From assembly GCA_050313995.1 (NCBI GenBank), contig JBNPMM010000003.1: a stretch of DNA of 64,000 nt; one strand, written 5' to 3'. This document shows, piece after piece, positions 26,527 to 34,939 of this stretch. A program made the position numbers and the translations under genes. Every line of letters starts with the position of its first letter. Position 1 is the first letter of the stretch. Source of the stretch: JAUMWX01 sp023394215. GTDB taxonomy: Bacteria > Bacillota > Clostridia > Tissierellales > Peptoniphilaceae. The notes under the pieces are model-generated. The model did not search any database. It saw only the letters and a list, made by a program, of their open reading frames with translations, and was not told where the DNA came from.

Positions 26527-28962
26527 ATGACAGAAATTAGAGATAATTCAAATATAATTATTACAGATATAGAAAAAAAGATGAAAGAATCCTATCTTGA
26601 TTATTCTATGTCGGTAATAGTATCCAGAGCTTTGCCTGATGTAAGAGACGGTCTAAAACCCGTACACAGAAGAATACTTTATGGTATGAATATTTTGGGT
26701 TTGGCACCGGATAAGCCTCATAGAAAGTCTGCAAGGCTTGTAGGGGATGTAATGGGTCGTTTTCATCCTCACGGGGATTCCGCCATTTATGATGCGGTAG
26801 TTCGTTTAGCCCAAGATTTTAATACAAGGTATCCTTTGGCTGACGGTCAGGGAAACTTCGGTTCTCTTGATGGAGACGGTGCTGCAGCTATGCGTTATAC
26901 AGAAGTAAGAATGACAAAGCTTGCTCTTGAAATGCTTAGGGATATAAATAAGGATACTGTTGATTTTGGTCCAAACTTTGATGAAGAAGAGTTGGAACCT
27001 AAGGTATTACCTGCAAGATTTCCAAATTTATTGGTAAACGGTTCAGCAGGTATAGCGGTAGGTATGGCTACAAATATGGCCCCACACAACTTAAATGAAG
27101 TTATAGATGCCTGTACAGCCTATATTGATAATAATGATATAGATATTGAAGGACTTATGAAATATATTAAGGGACCGGATTTTCCTACCGGTGCCAATAT
27201 TATGGGTAAGGCTGAGATTATTAAGGCCTATAAGACCGGTCGTGGAAAGATTCAAATGAGGGCGGTTGCCGATATTGAGGAATTCAAGAATAGAAACAGA
27301 ATAGTTATTTCTGAAATCCCATATCAGGTAAATAAGGCAAATCTTATTATTAAAATAGCCGATCTTGTTAAAGAAAAGAAGATAGAGGGAATATCCGATA
27401 TCAGAGATGAGTCAAACAGGCAGGGTATAAAGGTTGTCATAGATCTTAAGAGGGATGCAAATCCTAATATAGTTTTAAATAATCTTTATAAGCTTACGGC
27501 TATGCAATCAACTTTCGGTATTATAAATCTTGCTCTTGTAAACGGAGAACCAAAGGTTTTAAATCTTAAACAGTTGATTCACTACTATATTGAACATCAA
27601 AAAGAGGTAGTAACAAGAAGGACAAGGTTTGATTTAAATAAGGCTGAGGCAAGGGCTCATATTATTGAGGGTTTGAAGATTGCCTATGATAATATAGATG
27701 AAATTATCAAAATTATCAGGTCAAGTTATGATGATAATGAGATCAAGGCTATATTCTTGGAAAGATTTGCTCTTACGGATCTTCAAAGTCAGGCTATTCT
27801 TGATATGCAATTAAAGAGATTATCAGGACTTAATGTTGAAAAACTTGAGGAAGAATATCAGGAATTATTGAAGCTTATAGCAAATTTAAAAAATATTCTT
27901 GCTAATGAATCCGTACTTTTAGACCTGATTAAGGAAGAATTAAATGAGATTAAGGAAAAATACGGAGATAGAAGAAGGACCAAGATAAGGGCTGCAGTTG
28001 ATGAAATCGATGTTGAAGACCTTATTGAAGATGAAGAAGTGCTTATTACACTTACAAAGGGTGGCTATATAAAGAGGCTTCCTGCCGATACCTACAAGGT
28101 TCAAAACAGAGGAGGCAAGGGGGTAATGGGTATGACTACAAAAGAGGATGATTTTGTAGAAAATCTATTTGTTACAAATACTCATGATACAATTTTGTTC
28201 TTTACAAATAAGGGTAGGGTTTACAGCAAAAAGGCCTATGAGATCCAAGAAGGAAGAAGACAATCTAAAGGCCAAGCCATTATAAATATTTTGCAGTTGG
28301 AAAAAGATGAAAGAGTTCAAGCTGTTTTCCCTATAAAAGATATTGAAGAAGATTTTTATATAGTTCTTGCAACAAGAAAGGGAACAATAAAGAAGATGAC
28401 TTCAGATAATTTCCAAAGAATAAGACCTTCAGGTTTAATAGCTATTACACTACAGGAAGATGATGAACTTATAGGAGCTAAGCATATTTCAGATAATACG
28501 GATGTATTTATGGTTACAGAACAGGGACAATCCATAATGTTTAACTTAAAGGATGTCAGACCTATAGGAAGGACAGCTCAAGGTGTTAGGGGTATTAAGC
28601 TTGGTCAGGGAGATAATGTTGTCGGACTTTCTTTAGTTGATGATAATGAATATTTACTTGTAGTTTCTGAAAACGGATATGGTAAAAAGACACTTCTTTC
28701 AAATTACCATGTACAAAATAGGGGCGGAAAGGGTGTTAAAACCTATAAGATAACTAAGAAAACAGGTAAGTTGGTATCATCGCAAATTGTTAATATGGAA
28801 GATGAGATTATCATGGTATCGGCAAATGGTGATGTAATTCGTCTAAAGGTAAGAGATGTTTCAACTAAGGGCAGAGATACTCAAGGTGTTATTCTTAAGG
28901 ATGTTAAATCTGAGGATAATAAGATAGTGGCAGTAACTAAATATATAGAAGATGTTGAATAG
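26527..28962 (+). CDS. gyrA: DNA gyrase subunit A
   Basis: DNA-cleaving subunit of gyrase. The 811 residues comprise the winged-helix/tower domain and a C-terminal six-blade wrapping domain with the GyrA box QNRGGKG at 526-532, which distinguishes it from ParC. The quinolone region reads HPHGDSAIYDAVVRLAQ, with the Ser and Asp of the drug-sensitive form. The next gene follows almost immediately (ATG at 28971), so the sigma-factor module may be co-transcribed with gyrBA. Confidence 0.97.
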   Translation: MTEIRDNSNIIITDIEKKMKESYLDYSMSVIVSRALPDVRDGLKPVHRRILYGMNILGLAPDKPHRKSARLVGDVMGRFHPHGDSAIYDAVVRLAQDFNTRYPLADGQGNFGSLDGDGAAAMRYTEVRMTKLALEMLRDINKDTVDFGPNFDEEELEPKVLPARFPNLLVNGSAGIAVGMATNMAPHNLNEVIDACTAYIDNNDIDIEGLMKYIKGPDFPTGANIMGKAEIIKAYKTGRGKIQMRAVADIEEFKNRNRIVISEIPYQVNKANLIIKIADLVKEKKIEGISDIRDESNRQGIKVVIDLKRDANPNIVLNNLYKLTAMQSTFGIINLALVNGEPKVLNLKQLIHYYIEHQKEVVTRRTRFDLNKAEARAHIIEGLKIAYDNIDEIIKIIRSSYDDNEIKAIFLERFALTDLQSQAILDMQLKRLSGLNVEKLEEEYQELLKLIANLKNILANESVLLDLIKEELNEIKEKYGDRRRTKIRAAVDEIDVEDLIEDEEVLITLTKGGYIKRLPADTYKVQNRGGKGVMGMTTKEDDFVENLFVTNTHDTILFFTNKGRVYSKKAYEIQEGRRQSKGQAIINILQLEKDERVQAVFPIKDIEEDFYIVLATRKGTIKKMTSDNFQRIRPSGLIAITLQEDDELIGAKHISDNTDVFMVTEQGQSIMFNLKDVRPIGRTAQGVRGIKLGQGDNVVGLSLVDDNEYLLVVSENGYGKKTLLSNYHVQNRGGKGVKTYKITKKTGKLVSSQIVNMEDEIIMVSANGDVIRLKVRDVSTKGRDTQGVILKDVKSEDNKIVAVTKYIEDVE

Positions 28963-28970
28963 GAGTGAGT

Positions 28971-29279
28971 ATGAGTTTTGCGATAAAGTTTGAAGAAAAT
29001 GAAAACTTAAGAGTTTTCTTATCAGGGGATTTGGATATTAATACTGTTGATGAATTCAGAAAGGAAGTTTTGGAAAAATATGATGACAAGGATTTGGATA
29101 TTATTTTTGATTTAAACGACCTTGAATATATTGATTCTACAGGTCTCGGCGCAATTATAGCCGTTTATAAAAAGGTTAAAGAGAAGGGAAAAAATCTTAC
29201 GGTTGTAAATGCCAAGAAAAATATTAAGAAACTTTTCTTTATTACGGAATTGGATAAGATATTTAATATGGAGGATTAG
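28971..29279 (+). CDS. STAS-domain anti-sigma factor antagonist (RsbV/SpoIIAA-like)
   Basis: A 102-residue single STAS domain. In the partner-switch system its dephosphorylated form sequesters the RsbW/SpoIIAB anti-sigma factor. The phospho-acceptor Ser56 is conserved in YIDSTGLGAI. The ATG at 28971 is preferred over a GTG at 28965 because AGGAG (28961-28965) overlaps the GTG and sits 5 bp before the ATG. It is the first gene of a three-gene module that ends in a sigma factor. Confidence 0.9.
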   Translation: MSFAIKFEENENLRVFLSGDLDINTVDEFRKEVLEKYDDKDLDIIFDLNDLEYIDSTGLGAIIAVYKKVKEKGKNLTVVNAKKNIKKLFFITELDKIFNMED

Positions 29280-29280
29280 T

Positions 29281-29634
29281 ATGGATAGGATAGAAATAAA
29301 GGTTCCTTCCAGTCCCAAATATTTGCAGATGCTTAGACTATCAACATCATCAATTGCAAACAGAATAGGTTTTGACATAGATGATGTTGAAGACCTTAAG
29401 GTTATGATATCCGAAATGGTAACTTTTCTTTTACCCATAAATAACGATATAGGGGTTTCTTATGAAATAGGAGAAGATAAGCTTGCCATATTGATATCTG
29501 TTGAAGATGTAAACTATATTGATAAACTTAATGTTGAGGAATTGAAGCTAAAAAAACAAATTCTTATGTCTTTAGCTGATGAATTTGAAACAACAGAAAA
29601 GTATATAAAAATAGTTAAACACTTGATAGGATAG
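29281..29634 (+). CDS. RsbW/SpoIIAB-like anti-sigma factor, degenerate ATP site
   Basis: A 117-residue protein whose N-terminal half (IKVPSSPKYLQMLRL, NRIGF, VEDLKVMISE) aligns with RsbW-type serine kinases. The ATP-binding residues are missing: the N-box asparagine after SE (44-45) is Phe49, no DxG G1 box is seen around SVEDVNY, and the glycines of the G2 box are absent from KLKKQILMSLADEFE. It may still bind the sigma factor but should not phosphorylate the STAS partner. The ATG at 29281 has GGAGG upstream; position between STAS and sigma genes supports the assignment. Confidence 0.75.
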   Translation: MDRIEIKVPSSPKYLQMLRLSTSSIANRIGFDIDDVEDLKVMISEMVTFLLPINNDIGVSYEIGEDKLAILISVEDVNYIDKLNVEELKLKKQILMSLADEFETTEKYIKIVKHLIG

Positions 29635-29638
29635 AGTC

Positions 29639-30457
29639 ATGCAGAATAATAAAGTAAGCGAAAAAAATAAAATAAGCTCTGCTGAATTATTTAAAGAACT
29701 TGAGGTTTTAAAAGAAAAGGAAAAGGGGCTGGATAAGGAAGAACTTAAGCTTTTGAGATTTGAAATAAAGCAAATAAGGGATATTCTTATAGAAAGGCAT
29801 TTATATATAGCCGAAATTTTGGCTAAAAAGTATATAAACAAAGGAATTGAATATGATGACCTTTATCAGGTAGCTTCTCTTGGTCTTATTTTAGCCTTGG
29901 ACAGGTTTAATATTGATAAGGGATATGAATTCTCATCATATGCCACACCAACCATTGTAGGGGAAATAAAAAGGTATTTTAGAGATAAGGGATGGGTTAT
30001 AAGGGTTCCGAGGAGGATACAGGAACTTTCTAAAAAAATAAATGCCGCTAAAATAGAATTATCTCAAAGTTTGCAAACTTCTCCCAGCATAGATCAGATA
30101 GCAGACTACCTTGATGTATCATCGGAAGAAGTTATAGAAGCTATGGATGCTTCACAGGTTTATACTCCTCAATCTTTAGATAGGAGCATCGATAATTCAA
30201 GCGATGATAAAGAGTTGAATATAGGTGATCTTTTGGGAGTTGAAGATAAAAACTATGAGAGTATTGAAATTATGGATTTTGTAAAAGACATAATGAATCA
30301 GTTGAATGAAATTGAGAGAAAAATTGTAGTTTATAGATATTTTGAAAGAATGACTCAAATAGCCATAGCGGAAAAGCTCCAAATAAGTCAAATGACTGTT
30401 TCCAGGATGGAAAAAAAGGTTATTAAAAAGTTCAGGAAAGAGCTTGAAAAAATATAA
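29639..30457 (+). CDS. RNA polymerase sigma factor of the SigB/SigF/SigG family
   Basis: A 272-residue group 3 sigma-70 factor. Region 2 reads DLYQVASLGLILALDRF through SSYATPTIVGEIKRYFRDK, region 3 begins near VPRRIQEL, and region 4 has the helix-turn-helix AEKLQISQMTVSRMEKK. It starts 4 bp after the RsbW-like gene with only a weak ribosome site, so coupling is likely. The rsbV-rsbW-sigma order suggests general-stress or envelope control; SigF-type sporulation use is less likely, as no sporulation gene is seen. Confidence 0.9.
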   Translation: MQNNKVSEKNKISSAELFKELEVLKEKEKGLDKEELKLLRFEIKQIRDILIERHLYIAEILAKKYINKGIEYDDLYQVASLGLILALDRFNIDKGYEFSSYATPTIVGEIKRYFRDKGWVIRVPRRIQELSKKINAAKIELSQSLQTSPSIDQIADYLDVSSEEVIEAMDASQVYTPQSLDRSIDNSSDDKELNIGDLLGVEDKNYESIEIMDFVKDIMNQLNEIERKIVVYRYFERMTQIAIAEKLQISQMTVSRMEKKVIKKFRKELEKI

Positions 30458-30459
30458 AT

Positions 30460-30490
30460 AGTGCCGATATAAGAGTCGGCACTTCTTATT
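30460..30490 (+). terminator. Terminator of the sigma-factor module
   Basis: An 8-bp stem (AGTGCCGA 30460-30467 with TCGGCACT 30476-30483) is followed by TCTTATT. Confidence 0.7.
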
Positions 30491-30502
30491 AAACTTTAAT
30501 AA

Positions 30503-30539
30503 AAAAATGGCTTATTTATTTGAAAATAAGCCATTTTTC
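30503..30539. terminator. Bidirectional terminator between sigma gene and P-type ATPase
   Basis: A 10-bp stem (TGGCTTATTT 30508-30517 with 30524-30533) is flanked by a run of A on the left and T on the right. It ends the convergent ATPase gene and backs up the previous terminator. Confidence 0.8.
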
Positions 30540-30546
30540 ATTATCT

Positions 30547-33267
30547 TTATTTATTTCTTATCCTAATTTTATGAATTTCACCGGCAATAAAAGGTATAAA
30601 TGCAAGTATTATCACGAATATCCAATGGATTAAACCAAGATCCACTGTATCAAATATAGGTTCTAAGAAAGGAACATATATAACTATAAGTGTTAAAAGC
30701 ATTGAAAATACAAAAGATTTAACAAGAGTCATATTTGAAAATACACCAAGTTCTTTTAGGGTATATTTTGATGATCTTGCTGAGAAGGACCTTAATAATT
30801 CTGAAAATATTAAGGTTATAAATGCCATTGTTCTTGCTCCGTTTAATGAATGTTCAGCTATTTCTTTTGCTGCATTTGAATCATAGTTGAAAAGTTTTAA
30901 GCCTATGAAAAAGGCACCTAAAGTCGCTATAGCTATGGCAACGGATTGAACAATTATATTGTATTTTACATCTGAATCTATTATACCCTCATCTTCCTTT
31001 CTCGGTTTTTCATTCATAATACCGGCCTCTCCTTTTTCTACCCCTAATGCCAAAGCAGGGAATGAGTCGGTTACAAGATTTAACCAAAGAAGTTGTATAA
31101 CGGTAAGAGGTACCGGAGCACCTACAATCATGGCAAACAGCATTATTATGACTTCACCTATGTTGCATGATAGAAGGAAAGATACAAATTTTTTTATATT
31201 TGAATAAATTATTCTACCCTCTTCCACTGCATTTACAATAGTTGCGAAATTATCATCTGTAAGTATTACTTCAGCTGTATTTTTTGCTACATCGGTACCT
31301 GTTATACCCATTGCTATACCGATATCCGCCTTTTTGATGGCAGGAGCGTCATTTACGCCGTCGCCTGTCATTGCGGTTATTTCTCCATTTTGCTTCAATG
31401 CAGTTACTATTTGTACCTTGTTTTCAGGAGATACTCTGGCAAAAACTCTCTTATGCTTTACCAATTCTCTTATTTGGGCTTCGGACATTTCATTAAGTTC
31501 TTTACCCATTATAGCCTGATCATCGGAATCGGCAATGCCTAATTCTTTTCCTATTGCAAGAGCAGTTTCCAAATAATCACCGGTAATCATTATTGCTGTA
31601 ATACCTGCAGATTTGCATTCTGCTATGGCAGCTTTCGCTTCAGGTCTTGCAGGGTCTATCATACCGCTTAAACCTATAAATACAAGCTTGTTTTCTATTT
31701 CTTCAAAGTTTGTACCTTCCGGTAAAACATCATGAACTCTGAAAGCATATGCCAAAACTCTAAGGGCGGATCTTGCAAATTCGGAGTTTTTAGCAAGGAT
31801 TTTACTCTTATCATCTTCAGTTATAGGCCTTATATTATCATTATCATAAATATATTGGCATCTTCCAAGTATAAGGTCAGGAGCCCCCTTTGTGAAGGCT
31901 ATATGCTTATCTTCAATATAATTTGCATGGAAGGTGGTCATCATTTTTCTATCGGAATCAAAAGGCAACTCTTTGATCCTTGGGAATTTTTCATTAAGAT
32001 GGTCGTTTATAAGCCCTGCCTTTTGACCCAAGGTAATAAGGGCTCCTTCTGTAGGATCTCCCACTATATTGTATTGGCCTGTTTCTTCAACCAATTTTGC
32101 GTCATTGTTAAGGCTGGCTGCAGACATTAAAAGTTCAAGCCCTTTTATGCCCTCAGTGTTTATTTTGCTTCCTTCTACAAGGAAATCACCCACGGGTTCA
32201 TAACCTACACCTTCAACATCATAAACTATACCGTCAACAAATACCTTTTTTACAGTCATTTCATTTTGAGTAAGAGTACCTGTTTTATCTGAGCATATAA
32301 CTGTAGTTGTTCCAAGCGTTTCTACAGCTAAAAGCTTTTTAACTATGGCATTTTTACTCGCCATGCGGTTCATACCTATGGATAAGACTATTGTTACAAC
32401 AGCCGCCATTCCTTCAGGGATTGCAGCAACTGAAAGGGATACTGCCGTCATAAGTGATTCAATAAAGTTCATATCAGGTCTTATCATACCTACTATGAAC
32501 ACCAAAATAGAAACTCCTATTACCAAAAGTCCTATGGTCTTGGACAGTTTGGCAAGTTTCTTTTGAAGAGGAGATTCTTCATTTTCCAAAGTTGAAATAT
32601 TTGTAGCAATTTTACCTATTTCCGTATTGTGGCCTGTAGCTGTGACAACACCCTCACAACGACCATAAGTGACTATACATGATGAATGAGCATAGTTTGT
32701 TCTGTCACCTATTTCAAGTTCCCTATCGAATTCTACACTTGCATCCTTATCAACGGCTACCGATTCTCCGGTAAGCGAAGATTCGTCAATTTTAAGGTTG
32801 ACACTTTCTAAAAGTCTCATGTCTGCAGGAACTATATCACCGGTTTCAAGTTTTACTATGTCTCCGGGTACCAATTGAGTGGACTTTACAGTTTGGTACT
32901 TGCCGTCACGCAAAACTTTTGCATCGGGTGCCGATATTTTTTGCAAAGCTTCAACGGAATTTTCCGCCTTTCCCTCCTGAATAAGACTCATTGTTGAGTT
33001 CAAAACTACTATGGCAAGTATGATTACCATTTCTATCCAATCGCTTGTAAGGGCTGAAAGTACAGCTGCTATGATAAGGATAATTACCATAGGATCAAGC
33101 AATTGCTCTAATAATTTTTTGTAGAAGGGCTTTTTTTTATTCTCTTCCAGTTTATTTTCACCGTATTTTTCAAGTCTTTTCAGGGCTTCAGCACTGCTTA
33201 AACCGTTGTTTTTATCAGTTTCAAGTCCTGAAAGAACGGATTCGGTGTTTCCGGTAAACCAATTCAT
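30547..33267 (-). CDS. P-type cation-transporting ATPase (Ca2+/Mn2+ type)
   Basis: A 906-residue P2A-type ATPase that exports divalent cations. It has TGES (166-169) in the actuator domain, PEGM in M4 (284-287), the phosphorylated DKTGTLT (Asp327), TGDGVNDAPAIKKADIGIAMG, and M6 NLVTDSFPALALG, close to the SERCA ion site. The start is the ATG at 33267, 5 bp after GGAGG; an in-frame ATG at 33279 overlaps that site and is rejected. A yybP-ykoY riboswitch upstream indicates manganese induction, so Mn2+ export (as in Lactococcus YoaB) is the best guess. Confidence 0.93.
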   Translation of the reverse strand: MNWFTGNTESVLSGLETDKNNGLSSAEALKRLEKYGENKLEENKKKPFYKKLLEQLLDPMVIILIIAAVLSALTSDWIEMVIILAIVVLNSTMSLIQEGKAENSVEALQKISAPDAKVLRDGKYQTVKSTQLVPGDIVKLETGDIVPADMRLLESVNLKIDESSLTGESVAVDKDASVEFDRELEIGDRTNYAHSSCIVTYGRCEGVVTATGHNTEIGKIATNISTLENEESPLQKKLAKLSKTIGLLVIGVSILVFIVGMIRPDMNFIESLMTAVSLSVAAIPEGMAAVVTIVLSIGMNRMASKNAIVKKLLAVETLGTTTVICSDKTGTLTQNEMTVKKVFVDGIVYDVEGVGYEPVGDFLVEGSKINTEGIKGLELLMSAASLNNDAKLVEETGQYNIVGDPTEGALITLGQKAGLINDHLNEKFPRIKELPFDSDRKMMTTFHANYIEDKHIAFTKGAPDLILGRCQYIYDNDNIRPITEDDKSKILAKNSEFARSALRVLAYAFRVHDVLPEGTNFEEIENKLVFIGLSGMIDPARPEAKAAIAECKSAGITAIMITGDYLETALAIGKELGIADSDDQAIMGKELNEMSEAQIRELVKHKRVFARVSPENKVQIVTALKQNGEITAMTGDGVNDAPAIKKADIGIAMGITGTDVAKNTAEVILTDDNFATIVNAVEEGRIIYSNIKKFVSFLLSCNIGEVIIMLFAMIVGAPVPLTVIQLLWLNLVTDSFPALALGVEKGEAGIMNEKPRKEDEGIIDSDVKYNIIVQSVAIAIATLGAFFIGLKLFNYDSNAAKEIAEHSLNGARTMAFITLIFSELLRSFSARSSKYTLKELGVFSNMTLVKSFVFSMLLTLIVIYVPFLEPIFDTVDLGLIHWIFVIILAFIPFIAGEIHKIRIRNK

Positions 33268-33282
33268 ATTAACCTCCATAAA

Positions 33283-33323
33283 TAATAAAAGACCCAGTTG
33301 GCCCTTTGCTCCAACTTAGGTCT
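33283..33323 (-). terminator. Riboswitch-controlled intrinsic terminator
   Basis: On the minus strand, AGACC-UAA-GUUGG pairs with CCAAC-UG-GGUCU, followed by UUUUAUUAUU. Its 5' arm includes the CCUAAG that closes aptamer helix P1, so terminator and aptamer are mutually exclusive: metal binding should permit read-through. Confidence 0.85.
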
Positions 33324-33396
33324 TGCTTCCTGTTTAGGTATTTAGCCGGGATTTCTCCGTCGTGACGACTAAATATATATAGCTACTCCCCTAAAT
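33315..33396 (-). ncRNA. yybP-ykoY (manganese) riboswitch aptamer
   Basis: The minus-strand leader of the ATPase carries the conserved elements in order: GGGGAGUAGC (33382-33391), a short AU helix, AUUUAGUCGUCA, CCGGCUAAAU pairing back to it, and GCAAGACC. Helix P1 forms between UUUAGG (33390-33395) and CCUAAG (33315-33320). This class senses Mn2+ and commonly precedes P-type ATPase and other exporter genes. Confidence 0.92.
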
Positions 33397-33427
33397 TATT
33401 TAATATATATTATATACTAATTTAAAA

Positions 33428-33865
33428 CTAAATCAAGCCGAGAAAGTTGCTCACAAGTACAACGCATATGCCCAATATTACGCCGAATGTTACTTGAAGA
33501 GGGGTGTGTCCCATAACTTCTTTCAGTTTTTTTATCTCTTCTTTTTCATCATCAATGTTTTTATAATAATCAATCATAAGATTTATAGTTTTTCCCTGTA
33601 AACCTACAGACCTTCTCACATTAAAAGAGTCATAAATAATTATAAATGCCACAGAAGAAGCCAAGGCAAAAAGTGTAGAGTTAAACCCGTCTTTCAAACC
33701 GATTTGAAGAGCGGTGGAGGTAATGAAGGCAGAGTGAGCAGAAGGCATGCCGCCTGAAGCCATAAATAATGCCCAATTTATTTTTCTATTTAAATAATAA
33801 AAGTACACTACCTTGGAAGATTGAGCAATAAACCAAGAGATAGCGGAAATCAAAAGTACATTCAT
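33428..33865 (-). CDS. Divergent PAP2-family membrane protein (YuiD/DUF212)
   Basis: A 145-residue membrane protein with about four hydrophobic segments and the family motifs GGMPSAHSAF and GHTPLQVTFG, whose histidines match the catalytic positions of PAP2 phosphatases. The substrate is unknown; phospholipid or prenyl-phosphate hydrolysis is the family expectation. It is transcribed alone, upstream of the riboswitch and divergent from the polysaccharide cluster. Confidence 0.85.
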   Translation of the reverse strand: MNVLLISAISWFIAQSSKVVYFYYLNRKINWALFMASGGMPSAHSAFITSTALQIGLKDGFNSTLFALASSVAFIIIYDSFNVRRSVGLQGKTINLMIDYYKNIDDEKEEIKKLKEVMGHTPLQVTFGVILGICVVLVSNFLGLI

Positions 33866-33960
33866 AAATCCTCCTTGTATTCTATAATATTATATTTTAA
33901 TTGAGGAAAATAGTCTAATATATTTCGGATATGTTAAAATTTTGAAATTCTTAATATCTT

Positions 33961-34001
33961 GATTCTCTTGTATTTTACTGAGAATCGGTTTATATTATAA
34001 T
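33961..34001 (+). promoter_or_regulatory. Predicted promoter and inverted-repeat operator of the polysaccharide cluster
   Basis: A -10 TATAAT lies at 33996-34001 and a possible -35 TTTACT at 33974-33979 (16-bp spacer). A perfect inverted repeat GATTCTC (33961-33967), 12 bp, GAGAATC (33980-33986) brackets the -35 region, a position suited to a repressor or activator site. The regulator is unknown. Confidence 0.45.
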
Positions 34002-34027
34002 AGAAGTATTGTATCAATGAGGATTTT

Positions 34028-34930
34028 ATGTTTAAAGAAAAAACAGTTGTGATTTCAGGGGCAAATGGCTATATAGGAAGCAGACTTTTGCCCAATTTAG
34101 CTGATAGAGGTTTTAAGGTTATAGGACTCATAAAGGATGGAAGAGTATTTGAAGGATTTGACAATGAGAATATTCAAATAATGACAAATTCTGAGTTTCT
34201 TTCATCAAAGCTGGATTTAAAAAACGGATTTTTTTTAAGTTTGGCATTTCCGAGAAAAAATGATTCGGTTTTGTTGTTTGAGTCTTTTGATTATACCAGA
34301 ACTATGTACGAAAAAGTATTTCAGATGGGTTGCAGATATATACTGAACGTGTCAAGTCAAAGTGTATACGATAAAAACAGGACAAAAGAAGCTTTGGAAA
34401 CGGATATACCGGTGCCTTTTAATTTATATGGGCTTGCAAAGTTATATGTTGAGGACCTTACTAAGAAATTTTCTGAAAAAAAAGGCTTAAGTTATCTTAA
34501 TTTACGCTTAGGCAGTATAGTAGGACCAAATTTTGATATAAGAATAAATAATAAGCTTTTGAAGGCATATTTGAAAGATGAAGATATTTCAGTAAAAGAG
34601 GATGGTTTCCTGTATTCTTTTATACACGTTTACGATGCGGTAGATGCCTTTATTGATATAATAAGCAAATATGATTTGATTGAATGGAACACTGAGTATA
34701 ATGTCGGTTCGGATATTGAATACAGTTTAACTGAAATAGTAGATTATATTAGATGTAATATAAATCATGACTATAAGGGCAATCTTGAAATAGTTAAAGA
34801 TTTTGAAAAAGGGGAAACTAATAAGGTTTCTATAGATAAATTAAAAAAGCAGATAGGGTGGTTTCCTAAATTTGATTTAAATAAAATTATGGAAAGCATT
34901 TTAGATGAAGAAATAAAAAATAATTTATAG
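34028..34930 (+). CDS. NAD-dependent epimerase/dehydratase, extended SDR
   Basis: A 300-residue extended short-chain dehydrogenase with the GANGYIG nucleotide loop (11-17), the Ser of VSSQS (108-112) and the catalytic Y134-x3-K138 in YGLAK. Family members epimerise, dehydrate or reduce nucleotide-linked sugars. As the first gene of a surface-polysaccharide cluster it probably supplies a modified sugar, but which one is not determinable. The following ATP-grasp gene starts 9 bp later. Confidence 0.85.
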   Translation: MFKEKTVVISGANGYIGSRLLPNLADRGFKVIGLIKDGRVFEGFDNENIQIMTNSEFLSSKLDLKNGFFLSLAFPRKNDSVLLFESFDYTRTMYEKVFQMGCRYILNVSSQSVYDKNRTKEALETDIPVPFNLYGLAKLYVEDLTKKFSEKKGLSYLNLRLGSIVGPNFDIRINNKLLKAYLKDEDISVKEDGFLYSFIHVYDAVDAFIDIISKYDLIEWNTEYNVGSDIEYSLTEIVDYIRCNINHDYKGNLEIVKDFEKGETNKVSIDKLKKQIGWFPKFDLNKIMESILDEEIKNNL

Positions 34931-34939
34931 GTGGAAAAG

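Noticed and set aside
26760..26830. Possible fluoroquinolone-resistance change in gyrA
   Set aside because: The region reads GDSAIYD, with the Ser and Asp of the sensitive form.
28714..28734. Second GyrA-box-like QNRGGKG (residues 730-736)
   Set aside because: A repeat of this type in a later blade of the wrapping domain is usual in Firmicutes GyrA, so it is not a novelty or a duplication.
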